From assembly GCF_022605725.1 (NCBI RefSeq), contig NC_065554.1, forward strand, positions 16,449,100 through 16,513,099: a stretch of DNA of 64,000 bases, in the 5' to 3' direction. Origin of the DNA: Anthonomus grandis grandis (lineage: Eukaryota; Arthropoda; Insecta; Coleoptera; Curculionidae). A program made the translations under genes and the position numbers. How positions within the stretch are numbered: position 1 is the stretch's first letter; every line of letters begins with the position of its first letter. Below the pieces are notes generated by a model. The model was not told where the DNA came from and searched no databases. It was given only the letters and a program-made list of their open reading frames with translations. This document shows, piece after piece, positions 41,301 through 53,300 of this stretch.

Positions 41301-44300
41301 CAAAAAAATTATTCGCAATCTCGAATTTATCAGTAATAATTTCCAAGTTTAAAGATTCTATTTTATTAATGTTACTCTTTTCGGTAGCCTTATTTAACAC
41401 AGTTCCATAAGGCTTGTAATTTATTTTGGCCTTCTATGATTAATTTGTGTGCATAATCATGTTTGTCGTTTTTAATTTATCATTATTGGGATCTCTTACA
41501 TTTTTTCTAAATAATTTTTTTTAAATTTTATTTCCTGTAGGACTAGTTTAAAGTTAAGTTTAATTTTTTGATATGTTATGCTGCAACAAATTAACGAATT
41601 TAGAAACTGTGACATGGATACTGCGCAATGTTTAATTTTCGAGAGTATCCCTTAAATTGGTATAGTTAAGATATTTTGTATACATGCATTATTATTTGTC
41701 TGCACATGTGCTATTTTTCTTTTAAATGTTAAAACAGTGGCAGAGTGAACAGTTCTTTTACAGCCATCATATTCTGGATTTTTAAAGTTGTGCTCATTTT
41801 ACCTTTTTGTAAAAAAGTGATTAAGGCAAGTTTTTGTTGCGCCATTGAATTGCCTATTTAACTTATTAAATGCTTGAAAATATTCCCCAGTTGGCCTTCA
41901 CAATACGCAAAGCGATCATAAAATTTGGTCCTAACATTTGATAAATAACGTACTAATATTTATATAACTCCAATGATAATGAGTAAATTTAAAAAAAAAA
42001 ATCTCTTGATTAGACGGTGCTTGTTCACCCGGGTAACCAAATGTAAGTCGCTTAAACATTTCTCACAAACTCACAGCTCTTGATATAATTAAATTAATTT
42101 TTTGGTCATGGGAATATATTTTCCGTTTTTTTAGAATATCCCTTTATTATTTGCATTGGTATCGGCAAAAGACCGAAGAAAATAACTAAACACACAACGT
42201 AAAAAGGCACGTGTCCCAATTTGGGATCTGTGCTGATTCCTACCGTCGAACTCTAGTAGAGAGGGATGTAGGAGAAACACAATTGTTCTCTTCCTAACTT
42301 GACGTGCTTAGTTAAAACGTCCTCTCAAATCGATAAAGCTGAGAAAATTGAGATTTTATGAAAACTAATATGCAGTCCTCATGTTTTAAAGCAATTCCCT
42401 GATTCTTTTTATATGCTTAGGAATTTGCTTTTTACATTTGTGGGTAAAGTTTAATAAGGGACTAGATTCAATATTTGGTGTAATTTTCGAAAAAAAAGTT
42501 AGATAGGACTTTTTAACTTAGTAAAGTAATTATAATAAATATATATAAATATTTGGACTGATTTTTATTAAAGACACAGGAGTTACATTTCAAATTAACA
42601 TTATAACTAAATTACTCACTAATAAAACATTAGAACATTAAAAAAAGTATGAAAGTAAATAATGAAATCTTACTGAAAATCTACATTTTCTTTATTGTCA
42701 GTATCATTATTTTGGGAAACGGCTAATTCCTCCAGAATATCATTCGGTTAGCCGGAATAATAGGATGTAACTTAAAAATCAAATTTTGTTTTCTTTTTAA
42801 TTTTACACCTCGACATTGTGTTCGGCAAGAAGGTTTTGGTTCTTCCGAAAAGGCATTTTTGTGGTACAACACATTTTCTCCCCTTTTAAAGTGCAAATGT
42901 ATCATATTCTGCAAGTAAGGCTTGAAAACATTTTTTTGAAGCTTAAACTTGGATGAACAATCTTTCCATTCAAAAAAGTTTTGTATGTTCATCTCTTTTA
43001 CATGGACCTTGATGGAGATGAGTTTGCCTTTTCTACAGATGAATTAAAATTACTAAAATCGATCACCTTACCGTACCTTTTCAATAATTGTTCTACTTGG
43101 TGATGGAACGAGTCCGCGGACATAAAAGTGTGGCCAGATTGAAAGTATTTTATTTCCAAATTCTGCAGTTCAGTTTCGATAGAGTTTACAATGTAAACAA
43201 AAACAAAATAAAGCCCAATTTTTGTTTCGAGCTGCACAGTCGTCAAGCCAGATCGTAACATAAGTCTCTGTTATATATAAACAAAATTTAAAAAAGGTGA
43301 AATTAAATTTTTCTTATTTCGACCCGCAACCCCTTTGCTTAGCACTTTTCGAATATGCCCCTACTGGCATATTCGAAAGCATTTCATAGAGTTTGAAACC
43401 TGGACTTTAAATTCAGCCATATTTTCATTTAGGCTCTTTTTTTACGACTGGTAGAATTTTTCTCCTGACTTTTGTTGGCTCTAAACAACCCTCCCTATAT
43501 ATTGTTTTTTTCCAAAAACCATAGTTCTCAAGCCTCCATTGTACTTTTAGTCCTGGAAATTTCAAGCGGTTTGAAGGTTTCGAATTTTAGTTATTGCGTT
43601 CCAAAGAATTTGACATTATGCCTCGTGTTTTGAACAACTTTTAGATTCTTGTCTTCCAGAGACACCTGAAACCCCTAAATATAAAAAAGATTTAAGAGTC
43701 AAAAATCTAGGGTAAGAGTAGCCATTGACAGGCTAAACTTTATATTATACTTCTGAATGCACAAGGTGTGTCTCTCTCGTCTTATCAATGAATATTCTAC
43801 AAACGGAAAGCTACTTAGGACATTTTAACTTCGAAAAAGATAAATAGGACATTTTAATTTGGGATTTTTTGCACATAGAACAATATATTTAGGTGAATTT
43901 AAGGCATAAAAAATATAGTTAGGACTTTCTAATTTAGCCAAGGAGGCAGATACCATTTGATAGGTCAATAAAATGTAATAAGCCAAAAAAAGACAATTTT
44001 GTAGTTAGGACGTTTTAACTAAGGAGGGCAGTATAAGTTAACACATTGATTTTTATTCAAAAGTAAGTTTTCGAATTATCAAGTAAAATTTACAAATAAT
44101 TTTTATTCTTGATGCTATTGCCAACGAATTTGATTTGAGTTAATAATTTTAAAAAACTTGATGAGAAATCGAGGTTTGACTGTATATCTTTTACGTGAAT
44201 ATAATATATTTTTGAATTAATACTTTGTGAAAAGCGACAAAATAGATTTAAAACGCCCTTTATATCTAGTGTAGATGCCCTGAAGATGAATTAAAGATTC

Positions 44301-47300
44301 GATACGTTGGCAAGGCACAAATAGTTTTGTTTAGCACTTGACCAGTTACCCATGAAATACCACATCTGGTAAAGTTTTTAACTAAAATATTTAAACTTTC
44401 AAATATTGGATTTATTGAAATATAAAAAATTTATGTGTATAATTTTTTTTTTCTTATTTAAGCTTCGCGTAGAGTCCACTAGTGGTTCAGGTAGCGGAGC
44501 AGCTACTTCCGAAATCCTTTCGCCAGTTTTAGAATTAGATCAGCACCAGTCGTACGCAGCTCCCACGGGATCACAGAGTGTACCTGCTACTATACACTCT
44601 ACCAACCTAGACTCCAAAATAAAGGATCTAAACGACCTTAACGATCAGTTGAAAAAGATAAATGAGAAACAGCATGCGGAAAAATCGGTAAGTGTAGTTT
44701 TTATTTGGATAGCACTAATTAAAAATAAATGTTTGGATGAAAACTTTGGAAAAAGACCAGTCCTTATTTTGCTTATATTATTTTTTTTTCAATAAGAATT
44801 TGTCATATACGTAAATGCATAAGAAAGTAATATTTTTCTAAGAATCGTACTTTAAGAAGCTTTTAGAATTTGATATTTTTTGATAATTGAACTTAACCTT
44901 GAACCCTTAACCATGAACATCTTAAACAAATTTTACTTAAATTAATACATTCTAGGTTTTACCAGAAAATCCAGTACAAGCACAACAAAAGGTCCTTGAA
45001 AATAAAACCCTGGAAGCCATCGAGGAAGTGAAACGAGAACTTAAGCTGGAATTGGAGAAGTTACATGAATCGGGCACTTCAATTACTCAAGTAAGTAAAC
45101 CTTAAAAATATTTTTTTTTTATTGCATCGTGATATAAAAAGAATCACTTGTAATTATTCTCTTTTTGTATTCTTAGTTCAAGCGGCGCGTTAGTATCTTT
45201 ATTAAACAGCAAAAACTAAAATTATTACGCGTAAGTAAATAAGCTGTAGTTAGAAGTTTTTTACCCCACAATTTATCGATAATATCATCTCAGCTGTAAT
45301 TATAGAGGCACGGCGATTAATTTTAAATTCGGACATAAGACAATTTGTTATTATATCCGCCTTATTAAATGAAACATCGTAATATATAAAATTAAAAGTA
45401 ATATCAGCTAAAATTAAGTGTGTTGTTTTGACAAATTAATATAAAGTGTTAAGTATATGGAATCAAACATTTTTTGTAAAAGTTGCATTGATGAATCTCC
45501 CAATATTTCCTTAGGATAAATTGTATTCCTAAGGTTACATAAATACGACTTCTAGGGGTGAAATATTATTATCTAAGTGGTTTATTGAGGAAAATAATTA
45601 CTGCGAAAGGCAAACAGTAGCGTATATACTTTTAAAAAAATGTATTCAAATTAATCATTGAAATTTTCTTGATAATTGGCCTGATAAGCTATGATTTATA
45701 AATGGTTATGTATTACGATATGAATTATTTATTACTAAAAAAATATATATTCAAAGACAAAAACATGCATTCTGCAGATTATATTAAATACTTAAGGCCT
45801 ATAATACAGTAACGTATGGATAATCCGAACAGAAAGTTGGCAGACCCCATTCGGTTTACCAAAACTTTCGGATTATACGATTCATAATAAAAGATTTCTA
45901 TAATCCGAACACGTTCGGTTTATAGATAACTTTCTTCACCATATAAATGCACTCTCACCATAAAACATATTTGTACATAATGGATTTAAAAACCTTTATT
46001 TATGTGCATACATAAATGCATATTTCAAAATAAAAATAAACTTAACAGGAAATCAAACAAAAGATTCAGTAAAAATTTATCTAAGACGAAAAATAATTAC
46101 GATTTTTAAAGAAACCAGTTAACTGCATGCATAATATGGACATACTTCATTGCCTCTTAATATTTTCTTTGAATAAAATTGTCCAGAGTTCTTTGAACAG
46201 ATTTTTTGATGCTTAGATCGACAGCCATCTGTCGAATTCTTCTTAGAAGGATCACTTCATACAGTGGCAATTCATTTTCCTCCTCTCAACGTAGACACTT
46301 ATCAAATGAGATCACCGCTTCTGTGCTGGACATTTTTTGTATAAGTTCATCCTCGTCATCAGGCTTCTGATTTTCTCCTGCGACATTAGCAATGATCTCA
46401 TCATCTTCTAAGATCTCTATATCCAAATTTTCCTCGTCATCACCTCTTGCCCATTTTTCAACTTCTGTTTTATCTATCGGATTAACAGCATGATTTACTT
46501 TGTTCACTAACTCCACTAGATCAGATCGTAGCCGATCGATAGTTCTAGCCTGGACACTTATCCCCGCTTCCATCGATACCTCACAACAGAAGCCGAAATC
46601 ATGCGCGGCGACGACCGCATCGCGATGGCAAAAATTCCGCGCTGGGGCACATATTATTTTGCGTTGATTCGAAATAATATTTGACTGCACTTATTATTGT
46701 AGTTTATAGTCAGATTACGCATTTAAAATTTTAAACTACCAAACTATTTTGATACTTTGAGTTTTAAAAAGAATAAAAATTCGGTATTTAAATTAGGTGG
46801 GTAAATTAACAATTTTATTTTTAACTTACATTTTACAATCTTAATTTTATTTAGAATAATGCCTACCTCTTGCTGCATTCCTGTTTAAGCTCAGAAAAAA
46901 TTAAAATGGATTTTAAATTTTTTTTTGGTTTTTTTTGATTATCTTCGGAATCATTCAAATTTTCGATTTTTTAAATAAGCAACAAAAATTTGGCGTAGGT
47001 ACCTACCTAATTTTGTTTTCGGCATTAACATTTTTACGAAAAAGTAATACAGCAATGCAAAAACTTTCCCACAGCAACTAAGATAACCCACAAAAGTGTC
47101 AAGAATAAGTTTTTGAAAATTTGTTTTTTTTTTTTCCAATAATCTTCAAAACCACATAAAATATAATATATATATATTTTTTTATATGGCATATTTTTTT
47201 ACAAGTAAATAATGTGCAACTTTGGGGTAAATTATCCATTTTCGTATTTTGAGGGTAGACGAATTTGAAACACCGTTTATATATATTTTTCCAATAAAAT

Positions 47301-50300
47301 AAATAATAAAAAATATTTAAAACATTTATCATATACCTAAAAATACGTAATAATAAAAAAATATATTATCTTGTAAAATGTAAAATATTATATCCCGCGG
47401 TATCTCCACTTAGTCGTTCCACTGTACGGCGTGCGCCACCAAATCTCGGCTTCAATTTTGACGCCACGAAACCAGTGTCACGGCTAGAACTCTCGATCGG
47501 CTACGATCAGATCCTTTATCTGACAAAATAGAATCACATATTTCTCCTCGTAAAGCATGCAGGGGTATCAAATCTTCTTCATCCCATTCATCCATGTCCC
47601 TGGCGAAAAGAAGTTGAAACCACGATTTTCTCACCATTTTTTCAGGCCCTTGCTTCCAAGATTCGGCTAATGCAAACACAGCATCCTTTAGCGACACATT
47701 CTTTAAACATTGCGCAATGTTTTCATCATCTTGTACAAGTACCTCTTGCAGCAGCCTTTTTCGATATGTGACTTTTATATTTTGGATCACAATTCTGGTC
47801 CATCGGCTGTACCAGGGCAGTGCAGTTAGGTGGAAGAAACATGACTTGAATATTACCATCATGGCTGGCTAGTTCTTGGCCTGGTCTGTGAGCTGAAGCA
47901 TTGTCTAGTATTAAAAGGGCTTTCCCTTCAAAATTATTGATTCGAAGATACTTTTTTACGCTTGATACGAATTCACTGTGGAACCATTCTTCGAAGATAA
48001 CTCGATCAACCCAAGCACTTTTTTGGTTTCGGTAACAGACAGGTAGGTTGCTGTTTTTGAATGGTCTTGGATTTTTTGATTTACCGATCACAAGCAACCT
48101 CAACTTATGTAGTCCACTTGCATTTGCGCAAGACATAAATGTAATTCGGTCTTTACTGATTTTACGACCCGGGCACCCTTTTCGTCTGCGTGTACTAATG
48201 TCTTTAATTCAGGAAGGCAGCGCCAGTATAATCCAGATTCGTCCGCGTTATAGATTTGCTCTGAAGAAAGACCGAGTTGCTCAATTTTTTGTTTGAGTTT
48301 TATACGAAAGGGTTCCACAGCATTTTCGTCACTCGACAGCTTTTCCCCGGTAACTTTCAACGAGCGGATCCCAAGTCTGTGTTTGAAGCCTTGAAGCCAT
48401 CCTCTGCTAGCTTCGAAGTTAACTCCTTCGTCATTATTCATTTCTGTGAAAAATTGGCGAGCCTTCTGAAGTATGATTGCTTCGGAAAATGTCGTGCTCT
48501 CTGTTGCAAAAACCATGTACTCTGCATCTTCAACATCAGAAAATTCCGCTTTGCGCATCGTTTTTCTTGTTCCCGGACCTTTTTCAGTACGCGACACATA
48601 ACGATTATTTTCACTCTTTTTTTTCTTGATATCGGATATTGTTGACTTCCCGACATCAAAGCGTGTCGCCAAGGACGTGAATGAACATCCGGAATCCAGC
48701 AGACGTAAAATTTCAGCCTTTTGTTTAAGACTTAATGTGACATGCTTACGTTTAGAATCCATGGTTTAAATGAAATATGCGATACATATACATATATGCA
48801 GCGTGCAACTCACAACACAACTAAATAACTCTACATTTTCCATAAAACACTTCAAAACAACTATAAAACCACGCAACGTCTTGCTGCAAGAACAAACTTA
48901 CAATTATGAACTACTCACATAAATTAAACGTTGCATCATCTTTTCGCACTAGACGCCCACGCTCGCGTACGTACCAACAGTTCAGATTACGGAATTCACG
49001 GTGTTCAGATTATGGAATCAATTTTACGCAATTGGGGCGTTCGGATTATAGAGTAGTTCGGACTATCCATACATTACTGTAATATATTGACCAAAATCCA
49101 AGTTGAGATAAACATAAAATATTGGAAATATAAAAAAAAGGTTTGTACCTTAAAATTTGTAATATTTTATAATATACCATTTGATCCCAGTCTAAAGGAA
49201 ACACTATAACTTCTTTCCTTGTTTTCACTTATTCCTTTGTTTCCTGTGGCTTCTGGTTTAACAGAACGTGGCCTTAATTTTCTAAGTTTTTGAATTGCCC
49301 AAGATTAAATCCGATACCCGGCATATTTCGAGAAAAAATTATATTTAAAAAAATAATAGTCTACCTGTAATTTTTTGATACATAACTGAAAAAAATTAAT
49401 GTTGTTATTTTAATATAGATTAAGTTAAAATTTACATATAAGTAAGTTAAAAATGTCGAATTTGCGTAAAGTAACCATGGAAAAGTCATTTTTGCTGGTG
49501 TGTTGTTTTTATTTTCCCTACACGAATATTAAGAATTAGTAAATATGTTTCTTGCGTTTAATAATTTTTGTAAACGGCACCACCATATGGGACTAGTTAG
49601 ACGTAGAATATTTTAATGTAACTTTTATTAGAATCCGCCAAAAAAATAGCGTTTCAAAAAGAACATAACTAAATTAGGCATCAGCAGCTTTACAATATAG
49701 ATCTCAAATTAAATGCATAGCAGGTTTTTTAAATAGCAGGCAGAAAATGTCTGAAATGTTTGGCTTTAATTGACAAAACGACGTTAAATTTTTAATATTC
49801 TATTTTTCAATTTTATTTTTACAGTGGAAACAATTAAAAATAATATCAATTTTTCTTTGACGTTATGTTTCAAAATATAATAGAAATCGATAATTTTCTA
49901 TTAAACTGGATACGTCAAAAAATGAGCATTTGCGTAACATACCTCACACCAAATTTCGTTTTTTTCGTTCAAAAATCAAAGAACTTCAAGCTTTTTCTTT
50001 ATACTAAGCTTCCCTGTGTATATGCAACAAAAACGTATAAGAATAAAAAAAAACTTAACGTCATTTTCAAATTATGATATAGGTGACAGCAAATTGGTTT
50101 AAAATAGCATTGCGGTAAAAAAAATTAAATAGTCGATTTTTTTAAATTAGCTTTTTATTGCTTTTAGAGCTTAACATCATCAATAGTCAAAATTATCATA
50201 TTTAGTATTCTTCCCAATAATTTTATATAGAACCAAAATTTTGATATTCGTTTTCTTTTAATAAATGATGCCTAGAATGATTATCAAATAATAATTTCTC

Positions 50301-53300
50301 CCTAGTAATATTTAGTATTCCAGTATTTTATAATAGCTAACCGATAATCTCTTTTTGAAACTAATTTAATAATAATATTTCAGAGTTTGCAAGAAACGAC
50401 TCCCGAAGCATCCGCGTCAATTCCATCACGTGAACGACGTGTATCTCGATTTAAAGTCAGTGTGGTAACCGAGCCGGACCGCAGTAAATTAACTCCACCA
50501 AGCGGCTCGGATTCCAAGTTAACATTTACGGAACCGACGCGCAAGGAAAGCGATTCCTCTTCTTGTGGGGATCCGATATCTAATCCAAACCTGCCAAGTC
50601 AACTCGGTCCAGTGTCTTCAGTACCCGCGAGTGCTGTCGGTCAAGTCTCAACTGGAGCAGCTGTAGGAACACCTGGAACGGTTCAGCAACAGTTAATGCC
50701 CGGATCGATGGGACAAAATGTTGCTCAAGGGGGAGGAGGACCATCTGGACATGATTTTACAACAGTAATCAATACGACTTTTGATTCTTTGAAGACTACT
50801 CTTGTCAGGTCGTTGCCTAATACCGGCGGTAAGTTAATTCCTTTTTTCTTTACTTAACGGTCTTATAAACATATTTTACTTGATCAATATTACCAATATT
50901 ACTTCTTAATAGAGTTTTATCAGAGGGAAACTGGGAGTTGATGTTATCGAGTATATAAATAAAGATAATAAGAATAATAAATGGCCTTTATTTTTTAAGA
51001 GAATGAACATACAAATACAACGAGCAAAGTTTAAACTAGTCTACGCCTCTACTTAACTCATTACTTTGGTGATAAATTTATATAATTTTTTTTATTATTA
51101 ATGGCACTATTACTTAATTCATAATATATAGATTGAAAAAAATATATATTAACAATAAAAATACGTATGAAATATAAGAAAAGGAGACGAAATCAATGAT
51201 TAGGCAAAATTAAGGCAAGGAAAGAAAGAAAAAGCAGCAGAGCATTAATATAGACTAAAACTTTAGGCTGTTGACTCGAAATTCGCATCAGGAAGTTCAA
51301 CAACTATTGTTTTTGATATTTTTAAATTCTTGTAAAAGGAAATTGTAAGCCTTGATTGTTATATAAGTAAAAGACAAAGCTTTTTAAACATGGAAGTTCT
51401 AAATGTAGAAAGGGCAAGGGTTTCAGCAAAGCAAATAGTGCGATAATGGTATGAAGGTATTCTCTGAATTTAATCAATCAATTTTATCCTTTATGTAATC
51501 ATACCTTCGAAATCGATGGACTAATCTGCGGTATAAATTTTGTATTTTTTATAATCGATTGTGGTTATTAAAACTTAGACAAGGCCCATATGTAAAATTA
51601 CAATACGAAAGATGCGACAAAACTGAAGATTCACGAAGTAATTTTCTCATTTTAGAGTTTAAAATTTTTCTATTTCAGTAGAGCAGTTTTAAGTTTGAAG
51701 AGCATCTTTTTACAATTTTGTTAACTTGTGGTTGAAAACTCAGGTTGAATTTGAAAAGGTAATATGGTTCAATGATGATAAATTTTTTTTAGTTCCAAAG
51801 TGTATAATCGAACTTTTTTTTTGGATTTTAAGTTGTGCTTAAGAGACAAATCATACGCTTTATTTATACATGAATATAAATGTTTAACTCATTCAGGCAA
51901 GTTAACTTTGAAAAGTGGGGAATAAGTCCAATATCATCAGTGTATACATGAAAGTCCGTAGAAATTTGATTTAAGATGTTAGTAGTATACCGGGTGGTGC
52001 ATCGCCGAGCGGAACATAGGAAAACCCATGTAAATTTTAAGGGGGTCAATTATTGGCTTCCCTGTACATTTTATAGAAAAAATGTAAGATAACTTTTTAA
52101 AGAGACTAATCTGGCAAACCCTTGTGCAAAGTGTCAAAACATTTTAATAAGCGAATCTTGAATTATTCAATTAAATGTAATTGCAAAATTACCAAATTTT
52201 CGGTTTAGGTAAAACCAAACGGGCACCAGTAAAATGAATATTGTCACTGACGTGAGGAAAAGTGTCAATAAAACAGTGACAGTCGATATTTGAAAACAAG
52301 TATGAATTATTCAATCGACGAAAAAATAGATATAAATATTTAATATAACTTCATCCTTATATTAAATTTAAAAAAAAAAACATTTCTTGTATTCGGCTGT
52401 ACGTCGGATTTGACAAAGCCTTATAACAAATTGTTTGCTCGTGGCTGGTGTTTGGTTTTACCTGAACCGAAAATTTGGAAAATTTGCAATTACATTTAAT
52501 TGAATAATTCAAGATTCGCTTATTAACATTTTTTGAAACTTTGCACAAAGGTTTGCCAGATTGGTCTCTTCAAAAAGTTATCTTACATTTTTTCTGTAAA
52601 ATGTACAGGGAAGCCAATAATTGACCCTCATAAAATTTACATGCCTATCAGTTCTATGGTTGAAACCTTTGGTGTGATGCTCAAATTACGAGACAGTTTT
52701 ATAACTAACCAAAACTCTTTATTTTACTCTCGACACGTGTTTCGGTAACGATTTTAGCATCTTCGGGAGAAGATTAAAACCATGATCATTATCAGCTGAT
52801 ATGATACTATGTAATGGACGTCTATATAAATCTGACTGTTCTGAATTTATAATTGAGTTACATTGAGTCAAACATTTCATTTTATTTTTGATATTACTTT
52901 TGCTACATCATCAGTGGTTGCCATATATTAAACGAGAAATCAAATGACTATTGTACTTTTTTGTAGTTAGAATTCTTGCAAATTTTCGGTGTTGTGATTT
53001 ATTTTATTAAGTCACAAAAAGTACTGATTTATTTTTTTTACATTACTTAAATGATCAGGAATATGCACAAGATTTATATGAATTAAACTGATTTTATTTA
53101 AAAAAGACCACAGTTTTTCAGAATACTATATATGTCAATACCTTGATACCGAGACCAATGTTTATCAGCTTTTGAAGCTTTGTATAGAGTGTAAGATCGA
53201 TCTCTCCACTTCATCGATGTTTTAATTTCTTTAGTCATCTACGGTGATTTATTTTGACCGTGATAGGGCGAATAAGGAGTAATCAAAGACGCCATGAGAA

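Larger units (their letters stand above)
40332..44462. other. WNK intron with a LINE piece and a DNA transposon
   Basis: Holds 41200-41470 and 42307-44023. The remainder is AT-rich without recognisable content, except the hammerhead-like site at 44280-44306. Confidence 0.5.
45807..49079 (-). mobile_element. Pogo/Tigger-type DNA transposon, complete ends, 3,273 bp
   Basis: Terminal inverted repeats of 24 bp (left start CAGTAACGTATGGAT; right, reversed, CAGTAATGTATGGAT) match at 22 of 24 positions. TA duplications flank it (45805-45806 and 49080-49081). Secondary repeats (TTCGGATTAT, and inner TCGGTTTA/TTCAGATTA blocks) lie next to both ends. A CENP-B/Jerky-like transposase lies inside on the minus strand. 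A nested insertion occupies 46528-47504; without it the element would be about 2.3 kb, normal for Tigger. Confidence 0.92.
45231..50383. other. WNK intron carrying the Tigger element; flanks unrecognised
   Basis: The Tigger element fills 45807-49079. The flanks 45231-45804 and 49082-50383 are AT-rich, with nothing identifiable. Confidence 0.7.

Noticed and set aside
47099..47332. Minus-strand frame inside the nested 977-bp element
   Set aside because: K/I/Y-rich AT-driven sequence, not a transposase; the element appears non-autonomous.
48048..48645. Plus-strand frames across the Tigger element
   Set aside because: Antisense of the transposase; no family resemblance.
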